NCBI GenBank assembly: GCA_002422505.1
Contig: DIVX01000074.1
Coordinates: forward strand, 3,819-14,994
From: Desulfovibrio sp. UBA6121
GTDB lineage: Bacteria > Desulfobacterota > Desulfovibrionia > Desulfovibrionales > Desulfovibrionaceae
DNA length: 11,176 nt
Reading direction: 5' to 3'
Under the pieces are notes generated by a model that had not been told where the DNA came from, ran no database searches, and saw nothing but the letters and a program-made list of their open reading frames with translations. Positions 1 to 5,938 of this stretch are shown here, piece after piece. A program made the position numbers and the translations under genes. Positions within the stretch are counted from its first letter, which is position 1; the number at the start of each line of letters is the position of its first letter.

Positions 1-2146
1 GGTACACATCGGAAACAGCGCGGGTGTAAGGATCAATGCCGATCTCGCTGGCGCACATGCGCGCATAGCCTGAGCGGTTGGTGCCTGCCAGGCTGGCGGC
101 GATGCGCGGCTGGAGGATGCCGTAGCCACCGGTGACGCGCTGCTGCTGCTCGTCATAGCGCGGGTGGTTCAGCGGATGCGCCATGGCGCCCACGAACTGC
201 CGGGCCGTATCGCGCGGGAGCTGCGTGTCCGTGTCCAGGGTGATGACGTACTTCACTTCCGCCAGGATGGCCCTTTCGCCCAGCACAAGGGCAAAGGCCT
301 CCTGCCCCCCGCCGCGCAAAAGCCGGTTCAGGTCAGAAAGCTTGCCGCGCTTGCGCTCGTGGCCCATCCACAGCGCATCGCGCGGGTTGAAGCGGCGCGG
401 GCGGTGGAAAAGATAGAAGCTGTCGCCCGACGAGCTGCGATACTTTGCGTTCAAGCCTTCGATGCGTTCCCTGGCCAGGCGCAGCAGCGGCTCGTCCTCG
501 GGCAGAGTTTGTGTGGCGGCATCCAGAAAGTCCGTCAGCAGCCCGAAATGCAGGTGCTCGTCGCGGTTGGCTAAAAAACGCACCTCCAGCGCCTTGGCCA
601 GCTCCTTGATGCCCTGGGCGCTGGTGAGCATGGTGGGAACCACCACCAGGGTGCGGCACTCCCGGGGGATGCCTTTGGAAAAATCCATGCGCGGCAGGGC
701 TTGCGGCGTGGCCAGCAGGGTTGCCAGCCAGTTGGCCAGCGCCACGGCCAGGTGGCTGGCGCAAAATAGGCACAGGCATCCGAGCGCGGCCAACCGCCAA
801 CCGTCCAGGCCGTCGCCTGCGGCCTTGCCCGCAAGACCGGCGGCGAAAAGGATCGTCATGAACAGGATTGCGCCGCAATACAGCAGGAGCGGATGCCCCC
901 GGCCATAGGCCTGCATGGCTTCTGCCAAGCCGCTGCGCGTTTGGGCTGCGCGCTCCAAGTCCTCCAGGCCTTCATCGATGAGGAAGAAGCCCACGTGGGC
1001 GGCGCGGTCGGTTTGACCGGCGCGCGCGAGGGCCTCCCGCGCCAGGCTGATGGCCGCGTGCGCCACTTCGCCCTCGGAAAGCGGGCTGGCCTTGGCCGTG
1101 CGCTCCACCGCGTGGCGGTAGCGGTCGCGGGTGGCGAAATCCATGGCCGCGTAAATCCCCGCCGGGTCCTCGGCCAGGGTGCGCTCCACCAGGCTCATGG
1201 CTTCCACGAACCCGCGCCAGTCCGTTGCGCCAAGGGCCCGCAAGCTGCCAATGCTGTTGCTTATGGAAACCTGGTCGGCAGCCTGTTGCTGGTTCTCCGA
1301 GCGCACCAGTTCCTCGCTGGTCAGGCCCGACTCGGACAACCGCTGCTCGATCCAGGTAAGTGGCAGGGCCAGCGCTGGCCCTTGCCCGTGCAGGCGGCGC
1401 GTCAGCTCGGCCACAAAGGAGCTCACCATGGGCGGATCGGAACGGGCCATGTCGGCAATGGCCAGAATCAGGTTCTGCGGAGCTTGCGCCGCCACGCTCG
1501 TCATTTTGTCGGCCCAGGCCTCCGCGCGGTTGCGGTCGAGCCGGTGCCCGGCGATGCGCGCGGCCATGCGCCGCAGGTTTTCGATGAGCGTAAGCCGCAG
1601 CATGATGGGGATGGCCCACAGCTCACCCAGAGTCAGCGCCGCCACGGACTGATAGGCGGACACGAAGCGGCGCAGGTTCTCTGGATCGACGCGGCCATCG
1701 CCGTGGGCGATGGTCTCCAGGGCCAGATCGTACACGCGCGGCAGCCCGGCCGAAGCCCCCAGCGCCAGGCGCGGCAGTTCGCGGCTGTAGCCCTTGGGCA
1801 GGTGGCGTCCGGCCGTGCGGATCTGTTCCTCGATGACGTAGAAATTATCCAGCAGCCACTCGCCCGCCGGGGTGATCCTGCGGTCCGCCTTCACGTCGAG
1901 GGTCAGCAGCTTGTGGACCTCAAGCAGAAGCGCCTCGTTCTCGGCCAAGCGGCGGAGCAGGCGGTCGCACGCGCGCCCGGTGCCCAACTGGTGCGCCCCG
2001 GCCAGCACCTTTCCGTGCTGCTCCATCTGGTCGGCGCTGAAAAGGTCCGAGCGCAGGGGCGGCTCATCGTGGCTGGCCTTCCGCGCCGCGCCGCCAAACA
2101 GTGCGCACGGGCCCGGCAGTATTCTGCAAATGCTGATATGTTTCAT
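1..2146 (-). CDS. ndvB: Cyclic beta-1,2-glucan synthase (NdvB/ChvB/Cgs family), N-terminal ~715 residues, 3' end outside window
   Basis: Inner-membrane enzyme that starts, elongates and cyclises beta-1,2-glucan from UDP-glucose for the periplasm. The frame is open from ATG 2146 to the left edge without a stop, about 715 of the roughly 2,800 residues usual for the family. Visible parts: an N-terminal cytoplasmic-type region with the family signature ITPAGEWLLDNFYVIEEQIR; two hydrophobic segments near residues 419-440 and 452-480; then the start of the glycosyltransferase (GT84) domain, with RTLVVVPTML near 498-505, FLANRDEHLHFGLLTDF, and the catalytic-type DxD motif at D638-T-D640 within TLDTDTQLPRD. 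The glycoside phosphorylase-like C-terminal half lies outside. The start is supported by AGGAG (2156-2160) nine bases upstream. It is divergent from the phosphonate genes and looks unrelated to them. Family call is firm; the symbol is by homology. Confidence 0.9.
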   Translation of the reverse strand, partial: MKHISICRILPGPCALFGGAARKASHDEPPLRSDLFSADQMEQHGKVLAGAHQLGTGRACDRLLRRLAENEALLLEVHKLLTLDVKADRRITPAGEWLLDNFYVIEEQIRTAGRHLPKGYSRELPRLALGASAGLPRVYDLALETIAHGDGRVDPENLRRFVSAYQSVAALTLGELWAIPIMLRLTLIENLRRMAARIAGHRLDRNRAEAWADKMTSVAAQAPQNLILAIADMARSDPPMVSSFVAELTRRLHGQGPALALPLTWIEQRLSESGLTSEELVRSENQQQAADQVSISNSIGSLRALGATDWRGFVEAMSLVERTLAEDPAGIYAAMDFATRDRYRHAVERTAKASPLSEGEVAHAAISLAREALARAGQTDRAAHVGFFLIDEGLEDLERAAQTRSGLAEAMQAYGRGHPLLLYCGAILFMTILFAAGLAGKAAGDGLDGWRLAALGCLCLFCASHLAVALANWLATLLATPQALPRMDFSKGIPRECRTLVVVPTMLTSAQGIKELAKALEVRFLANRDEHLHFGLLTDFLDAATQTLPEDEPLLRLARERIEGLNAKYRSSSGDSFYLFHRPRRFNPRDALWMGHERKRGKLSDLNRLLRGGGQEAFALVLGERAILAEVKYVITLDTDTQLPRDTARQFVGAMAHPLNHPRYDEQQQRVTGGYGILQPRIAASLAGTNRSGYARMCASEIGIDPYTRAVSDVY

Positions 2147-2610
2147 CTATCGTTTCTCCTGCCGCCATGCCGGAAGCCCGAAACATCCCTTCAGGGAATG
2201 AGAGCGGCGCGTTGGCCGTTGCATGTCGCGATTACGCGGGGCTGCGCGCCTGCTGTGTCGGACAACCAGACTGAAAGACGGGGTGAAGGGTGGGTACGGA
2301 CGCGGAGAAGATCCGTGTCGACCAGGGCGGCGTGGCTCGCGAACGCGCCCCAGGGGACGAGAGTGTCCGGGAGTTGTTAAAGCGTAGCACAAAGGGCGCG
2401 GCTTGGCGAGGAAAGCGCGGAGAATTTTCTTTTCTGATCAGACCCTCTGGAGCCTTCAGCAAGAAAGGCCGGGCGAAGGTGCGGCACTGCGAGGCCGCAA
2501 GGCAGAAGTCGTTCGAAACCGCCCTGTGCAGCGCCGACAAAGGTGAAACAGTTGCACGGCGTTCATGGCGCTCCGTTTGCGCGGCGACTGGATCGTGGCG
2601 GGTTTGCGGC
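2147..2610. other. Intergenic stretch without a convincing gene
   Basis: Between the glucan synthase start and the structured RNA block I find no credible protein gene. Open frames exist on both strands (for example plus 2290-2973 and minus 2232-2750), but their products are rich in Arg, Ser and Ala, lack recognisable motifs and look like random GC-rich frames. No tRNA could be folded. The only signal I see here, apart from the ribosome binding site of the glucan synthase, is the possible minus-strand promoter around 2381-2409. Confidence 0.5.
2381..2409 (-). promoter_or_regulatory. Possible sigma-70-type promoter for the glucan synthase gene
   Basis: Read on the minus strand, TCGCCA (2409-2404; four of six matches to TTGACA) is followed after 17 bases by TACGCT (2386-2381). 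A TG one base upstream of TACGCT makes an extended -10. The start would lie near 2375, giving a leader of about 230 bases before the ATG at 2146. The -10 itself matches only three of six positions, so this is a candidate only. Confidence 0.28.
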
Positions 2611-2624
2611 AGCTGGCCAAAGCG

Positions 2625-2774
2625 GAGAGCCCTGGGTGTTTCATTTCTCCCCTTGACCGGCGAACGGGGACGGAGAACCGCTCGCCTTCGTCGCTGGCCA
2701 CGAGACCCCACAGTGTCCCAGTCAAGGGGCTCCGCTGATGCATCCAGCACGGGAGGCAGCCCCCAGGAGCACCA
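2625..2774 (+). ncRNA. ssrS: Probable 6S RNA (ssrS), a regulator of RNA polymerase
   Basis: 6S RNA mimics an open promoter and sequesters housekeeping RNA polymerase, mainly in stationary phase. Signs here: the 5' motif CCTGGGTGTTTC (2631-2642) and the 3' motif GGCAGCCCCCAGG (2755-2767) form the closing stem. CCTGGG pairs with CCCAGG, and TGTT pairs with GGCA, as in known 6S RNAs. Next come TCCC/GGGA (2648-2651/2751-2754), TTGAC/GTCAA (2653-2657/2721-2725) and GGGAC/GTCCC (2667-2671/2715-2719). The 3' half contains TCAAGGGGCTCCG, close to the TCAAGGGCTACG-type stretch I recall from gammaproteobacterial 6S RNAs. A small hairpin CCGCTG...CAGCACGG (2732-2752) sits where the 3' side of the central bubble would be. 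At about 145 nt it is shorter than the usual 160-200 nt, and I see no good promoter upstream, so the ends are approximate. An alternative is another structured RNA. Confidence 0.62.
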
Positions 2775-2822
2775 TCAGAGCAACCCTGCTTCTCGGCAGC
2801 GTCGGTGTGAGCGCGCACGCAA

Positions 2823-2843
2823 AATGAGAATCCGTGTCATTCA
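2823..2843. promoter_or_regulatory. Weak Fur-box-like sequence
   Basis: AATGAGAATCCGTGTCATTC resembles natural Fur sites of the AATGAGAATCATTATCATTT kind at 16 of 20 positions, with mismatches mainly at the centre. It lies just before the hairpin and terminator at 2857-2946. No convincing -10/-35 pair overlaps it. This is resemblance only. Confidence 0.18.
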
Positions 2844-2856
2844 AGTTGAGAACGCA

Positions 2857-2895
2857 GGCCGTGCCACGCCGCCAGAAAGGCGGCACAACACGGCC
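2857..2895. repeat. Near-perfect inverted repeat (39 bases)
   Basis: Two nested arm pairs: GGCCGTG with CACGGCC, and GCCGCC with GGCGGC, separated by mismatched CCAC/ACAA and closed by AGAAA. As RNA it would form a 13-bp interrupted hairpin. As DNA it could be a palindromic repeat element. No second copy is visible in this window. Confidence 0.75.
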
Positions 2896-2906
2896 ACACG
2901 AGAGTT

Positions 2907-2946
2907 GAAAGGGTTTGCCTCTGCAAAGGCAAGCCTCTTCATTTTT
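2907..2946 (+). terminator. Rho-independent terminator
   Basis: The stem GGTTTGCCT (2912-2920) pairs with AGGCAAGCC (2927-2935; nine pairs, one G-T) around the loop CTGCAA. It is extended by a G-T pair, a mismatch and GAA/TTC (2907-2909/2938-2940), and followed by ATTTTT (2941-2946). The U-run follows only on the plus strand, so it ends rightward transcription about 300 bases before phnC. It probably isolates the phn operon from upstream RNA transcription. Confidence 0.65.
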
Positions 2947-2973
2947 CCGGTATCAACTCCTCACGCCACCTGA

Positions 2974-3171
2974 ACCGGCCTGGCCAACCGCAATGGCGCT
3001 TCCCTCGCCGCCCCAAGCTTCGGCAGCAGCGCGGCGGTCTTCAAGGCCTCGCCCTGGGTCCGCCAGGCGGCCAAAAGAAACCTGCCCAATCTGGGCTTCA
3101 AAATCTTCCCCGCGCCCATAGTTACCGTACCGTCACACTGCGGTGATATTCAGGTGAGATTGCGCATGTAG
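2974..3171 (+). pseudogene. Coding-like frame of 65 codons without a start codon; possible gene remnant
   Basis: The frame opens after TGA 2971-2973 and closes at TAG 3169-3171. Its first ~50 codons show the same strong G/C third-position bias as the real genes nearby, and it reads like protein (SPWVRQAAKRNLPNLGFKIF around 3064-3123). After about 3125 the bias is lost. There is no ATG or GTG at its head and no ribosome binding site, so it is not an intact gene. The NLGFKI ending faintly recalls formylglycine-generating-enzyme-like C-termini, but I would not assign a family. It could also be chance. Confidence 0.2.
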
Positions 3172-3186
3172 ATTCACGCAACCTCA

Positions 3187-3211
3187 AGGCCGGGGCGTGC
3201 GCCCCAGGCTG
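3187..3211 (+). promoter_or_regulatory. Leader hairpin upstream of phnC
   Basis: GGGGC-GTGC-GCCCC (3192-3205) forms a compact GC stem, extended by GCC/GGC (3189-3191/3207-3209) past one bulged A. It sits about 40 bases before the phnC ATG, upstream of the ribosome binding site. There is no U-run behind it, so it is not a terminator. A role in mRNA stability or processing is possible. Confidence 0.3.
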
Positions 3212-3231
3212 AACCCAGTGGCCCGATTCCA

Positions 3232-3239
3232 GGGGGGAG
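3232..3239 (+). promoter_or_regulatory. Ribosome binding site fixing the phnC start
   Basis: GGGGGGAG lies eight bases before ATG 3248. The same frame is open upstream to GTG 3197, but that codon lies inside a GC hairpin and has no such site, so the ATG is the better start. Confidence 0.7.
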
Positions 3240-3247
3240 CGAACCGT

Positions 3248-4081
3248 ATGAGCAATGCTATCGAAATCCAAGGCTTGAACAAAACCTTTGGCGCGTGCAA
3301 GGCCCTTGACGACGTGAACCTGAGCATTGCCGAAGGCGAAATGGTGGCGCTCATCGGTGCTTCCGGCTCCGGCAAGTCCACCCTGCTCCGGCATGTTGCC
3401 GGGTTTCTCCCAGGCGACTCGGGCAGCGTCTCCATCATGGGTCAGCAGGTTCAGAACCGGGGCAAGCTGGCGCAGAACGTTCGGAAAATCCGCGCCGGTG
3501 TCGGTTTCGTGTTCCAGCAGTTCAACCTGGTGGGGCGGCTCACGGTCATGACCAACGTCATGATCGGGCTTTTGCACAACGCCAGCCTCTGGCGCAGCAT
3601 GCTCATGCGCTTTTCACAGTCGGACCGCCAGAAGGCCCTGGAGGCGCTCATCGCCGTGGGCATTGAACAGAAGGCCTGGGTGCGGGCCAGCATGCTTTCC
3701 GGCGGCCAGCAGCAGCGCGCCGCAATCGCCCGCTGCCTGGTGCAGGGGGCCAGGGTCATCCTCTCCGACGAACCCATCGCCTCCCTGGACCCGGAGTCCT
3801 CGCGCAACGTCATGGAGCTGCTGGCGAGCCTTAACGCCGAGCGCGGCACCACCGTGGTGGTTTCGCTGCACCAGGTGGACTTCGCCCTGCGCTACTGCCC
3901 GCGCACCGTGGCCCTGCACCGTGGCCGCGTGGTGTACGACGGTCCCTCCGCCGCGCTTACGCCGCAGCTCTTGTGCGAGCTGTACGGCTCCGAGGCGGAG
4001 GATCTTTTCGGAAAAACGCTTGGTGTTTCGCCAGAGCCGCAGCCCCTTGGGCTTCCGCCGCTGGCTACTGCCGCAGCCTGA
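3248..4081 (+). CDS. phnC: Phosphonate ABC transporter, ATP-binding protein PhnC
   Basis: Cytoplasmic ATPase that powers phosphonate uptake with the permease PhnE and binding protein PhnD. The 277-residue product has all ABC hallmarks: Walker A GASGSGKST (37-45), Q-loop FVFQQFNL (87-94), signature LSGGQQQR (150-157), Walker B VILSDEP (170-176) with D-loop SLD, and the switch histidine H208 in SLHQVDFA. The stretch VGRLTVMTNVMIG after the Q-loop is typical of PhnC among ABC ATPases. It is the first gene of the operon; phnD starts 44 bases after its stop. The longer GTG start at 3197 was rejected in favour of ATG 3248. Specificity is inferred from PhnC-like sequence and from phnD and phnE next to it. 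Confidence 0.95.
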   Translation: MSNAIEIQGLNKTFGACKALDDVNLSIAEGEMVALIGASGSGKSTLLRHVAGFLPGDSGSVSIMGQQVQNRGKLAQNVRKIRAGVGFVFQQFNLVGRLTVMTNVMIGLLHNASLWRSMLMRFSQSDRQKALEALIAVGIEQKAWVRASMLSGGQQQRAAIARCLVQGARVILSDEPIASLDPESSRNVMELLASLNAERGTTVVVSLHQVDFALRYCPRTVALHRGRVVYDGPSAALTPQLLCELYGSEAEDLFGKTLGVSPEPQPLGLPPLATAAA

Positions 4082-4125
4082 TCATCTGCATTGAAACCAA
4101 ACGGCCTCAACAAATGGGAGGACTC

Positions 4126-5091
4126 ATGTTTCGCAAAATCATTATGACCATCGCCATGCTGGCGCTGCTTGCAGGCGCCGCCAATGCCGCAGAAGTAAAA
4201 GAGCTCAACTTCGGCATCATCGCCACAGAGAAGGCCGGCGCCATGAAGCAGATGTGGGAGCCCTTCCTGGCGGACATGAGCAAGGCCGTGGGCGTCAAGG
4301 TCAACGGCTTCTACGCCACGGACTACACCGGCATCATCGAGGCCCAGCGCTTCAACAAAATCCAGATCGCCTGGTACGGCAACAAGTCGGCCATCGACGC
4401 CGTGGACCGCGCCGACGGTGAGGTCTTCGCCCAGTTCATCGACCTGGACGGCACGCCGGGCTACTACTCCTACATCATCACCCACAAAGACAGCGGCATT
4501 ACGAGCCTGGACCAGGTGCTGAAGAACGGCAAGAAGTACAGCTTCGGCATCGGCGACCCGCAGTCCACCTCCGGCACCCTGGTGCCCACCTACTACGTTT
4601 TCACCCTGAACCAGCTGGACCCCAAGACCCACTTCAAGGTCATGCGCGCCTCCAACCATGAGGGCAACTTCCTGGCCGTGCTGAACAAGCAGGTGGACGT
4701 GGCCACCAGCAACAGTGAAATGACCGGAAAAATCAAGGAGACCGCGCCGGACAAGCTGGCCCAAATCCGCATTCTGTGGACCTCGCCGCTCATCCCGCGC
4801 GATCCGTTCGTGTGGCGCAAGGACCTGCCCGCAGACCTCAAGAAAAAGATTCAGGCCTTTGTGGTGGGCTACGGCAAAGACGCCCGCGAGAAAGAAATTC
4901 TCAAGAACATGTACCGCCTGGCCGGGTTCAAGGCCTCCACCGACGCCCAGCTCATTCCCATCCGTCAGTTGGAGCTCTTCAAGAACCGCATGAAGTTCCA
5001 GAACGACGAGCACATGAGCGAGGCCGACAAGAAGGCCCGCCTGGCCGAGATTGACGCCAAGCTGGCCGCCCTGGCCAAGCAGGCGAAGTAG
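4126..5091 (+). CDS. phnD: Phosphonate ABC transporter, periplasmic substrate-binding protein PhnD
   Basis: Periplasmic receptor that hands phosphonates, typically 2-aminoethylphosphonate, to PhnE. The 321-residue product opens with a signal peptide: FRK, a hydrophobic core, then AANA|AE with likely cleavage after A21. The mature part follows E. coli PhnD closely: LNFGIIATEK (27-36), RFNKIQIAWYGN (75-86), GDPQSTSG (143-150, phosphonate-group loop), SNHEGN (176-181), ATSNSEM (193-199) and SPLIPRDPFVWRK. Tyr84, Ser147-Thr148-Ser149, His178 and Glu198 correspond to ligand-binding positions known in the family. ATG 4126 was chosen because GGGAGGA lies just upstream (4116-4122). An in-frame ATG at 4114 would add four residues but lacks a site. 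No lipobox is seen, so the protein should be soluble. Confidence 0.95.
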   Translation: MFRKIIMTIAMLALLAGAANAAEVKELNFGIIATEKAGAMKQMWEPFLADMSKAVGVKVNGFYATDYTGIIEAQRFNKIQIAWYGNKSAIDAVDRADGEVFAQFIDLDGTPGYYSYIITHKDSGITSLDQVLKNGKKYSFGIGDPQSTSGTLVPTYYVFTLNQLDPKTHFKVMRASNHEGNFLAVLNKQVDVATSNSEMTGKIKETAPDKLAQIRILWTSPLIPRDPFVWRKDLPADLKKKIQAFVVGYGKDAREKEILKNMYRLAGFKASTDAQLIPIRQLELFKNRMKFQNDEHMSEADKKARLAEIDAKLAALAKQAK

Positions 5092-5099
5092 CGCGCCCC

Positions 5100-5104
5100 G
5101 GAGG
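5100..5104 (+). promoter_or_regulatory. Ribosome binding site selecting the GTG start of phnE
   Basis: GGAGG is placed seven bases before GTG 5112. The next in-frame ATG (residue 21) has no comparable site, so the GTG is preferred. Confidence 0.7.
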
Positions 5105-5111
5105 TCGAAGA

Positions 5112-5912
5112 GTGAACGTCACGGCACCGACTCTGCGGGACATTCCACTGGACCCGCCCAAGTCGGGCTTCATGAACACCCTGGGCTGGGCGCTCTTTGG
5201 AATGGTGCTCATCTGGTCATGGCAGGGGGCGGAAATGCGCCCCCTGGCCCTGATTCAGGACTCCGGCAACATGGCGGTCTTCGCCAAGGACTTCTTCCCG
5301 CCGGACTTCCACGAATGGCGCATCTACTTGAGCGAAATGATCATCACCGTGCACATCGCCATCTGGGGCACGGTGCTGGCCGTGGTCTGCGCGGTGCCCT
5401 GCGGCATCCTGTCCTCGGCCAACCTGGTGCCGCGCGGGGTGTACCAGCCGGTGCGCCGCGTCATGGACGCCTGCCGGGCCATCAACGAGATGGTCTTCGC
5501 CATGCTCTTCATTGTGGCGGTGGGCCTGGGCCCCTTTGCCGGGGTGCTGGCCCTGTGGGTGCACACCACCGGCGTGCTGGCCAAGCTCTTTTCCGAGGCC
5601 GTGGAGGCCATAGACCCCCGCCCGGTGGAGGGGGTGCGCGCCACCGGGGCGAACGCCCTGGAGGAGATCCTTTACGGCGTCATCCCGCAGGTGCTGCCCC
5701 TGTGGATTTCCTACTCGCTCTACCGCTTCGAATCTAATGTGCGCTCGGCCTCGGTGGTCGGCATGGTGGGCGCGGGCGGCATCGGCGTCATCCTGAACGA
5801 CGTCATTCGCAGCTTTTCCTACGCCGAGGTCTCGGCCCTGCTCATCATGATCATCGTCACGGTGACGCTCATCGACCTCGTGTCCGCGCGCATCCGCAAG
5901 TGGGCCATCTAA
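5112..5912 (+). CDS. phnE: Phosphonate ABC transporter, permease PhnE
   Basis: Inner-membrane channel subunit, expected to work as a homodimer because only one permease gene is present. The 266 residues hold a hydrophobic segment at about 22-38, then the permease core with segments near 76-101, 125-150, 185-200 and 235-258. The cytoplasmic EAA loop that docks on PhnC is clear: EAVEAIDPRPVEGVRATGAN (162-181), followed by the family-typical SASVVGMVGAGGIG. The GTG start is supported by GGAGG seven bases upstream, 20 bases after phnD. The first transmembrane segment precedes a periplasmic stretch (about 39-70), as in other PhnE proteins. The length is usual for the family. Confidence 0.95.
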   Translation: MNVTAPTLRDIPLDPPKSGFMNTLGWALFGMVLIWSWQGAEMRPLALIQDSGNMAVFAKDFFPPDFHEWRIYLSEMIITVHIAIWGTVLAVVCAVPCGILSSANLVPRGVYQPVRRVMDACRAINEMVFAMLFIVAVGLGPFAGVLALWVHTTGVLAKLFSEAVEAIDPRPVEGVRATGANALEEILYGVIPQVLPLWISYSLYRFESNVRSASVVGMVGAGGIGVILNDVIRSFSYAEVSALLIMIIVTVTLIDLVSARIRKWAI

Positions 5913-5938
5913 AACATACAGCAAGGACCGGCCGGAAC

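Larger units (their letters stand above)
2850..2946 (+). ncRNA. Candidate small RNA or leader: long hairpin plus intrinsic terminator
   Basis: A short unit with two stable hairpins and no protein gene. The first hairpin (2857-2895) has a 7-bp outer stem GGCCGTG/CACGGCC, a 4x4 internal loop, a 6-bp inner stem GCCGCC/GGCGGC and an AGAAA loop. It is followed within 12 bases by a strong terminator. A terminator with no upstream coding sequence on this strand implies a non-coding transcript: a separate small RNA of about 95 nt, or the 3' tail of the 6S-like transcript upstream. No family recognised and no clear promoter seen. Confidence 0.3.

Noticed and set aside
893..2380. Long plus-strand open frame (495 codons) opposite the glucan synthase gene
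   Set aside because: It mirrors the minus-strand gene, which has clear family motifs along the same stretch. The plus-strand product has no recognisable domain and its composition is that of an antisense shadow.
2499..2525. GTTCGAAAC resembling a tRNA T-loop
   Set aside because: The flanking bases do not form a T-stem, and no acceptor, D or anticodon arms can be folded around it.
2456..2818. Minus-strand frame with an inner GGAG-AA-ATG start at about 2650
   Set aside because: The ribosome-site-like GGAG is part of the inverted repeat, and the ~62-residue product has no motif. It overlaps the structured RNA, so it is more likely chance.
2290..2973. Plus-strand 227-codon frame in the intergenic region
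   Set aside because: It runs through the 6S-like RNA, the 39-base hairpin and the terminator. Its product is Arg/Ser-rich and featureless, and there is no ribosome binding site before its start.
3197..3247. N-terminal extension of PhnC from GTG 3197
   Set aside because: The GTG lies inside a GC hairpin without a ribosome binding site, while GGGGGGAG sits at ideal distance before ATG 3248, where similarity to PhnC begins.
3892..5013. Long minus-strand open frame opposite phnC/phnD
   Set aside because: Shadow of phnC and phnD, which carry complete family signatures. Its Val/Gly/His-rich product has no motif and no ribosome binding site.
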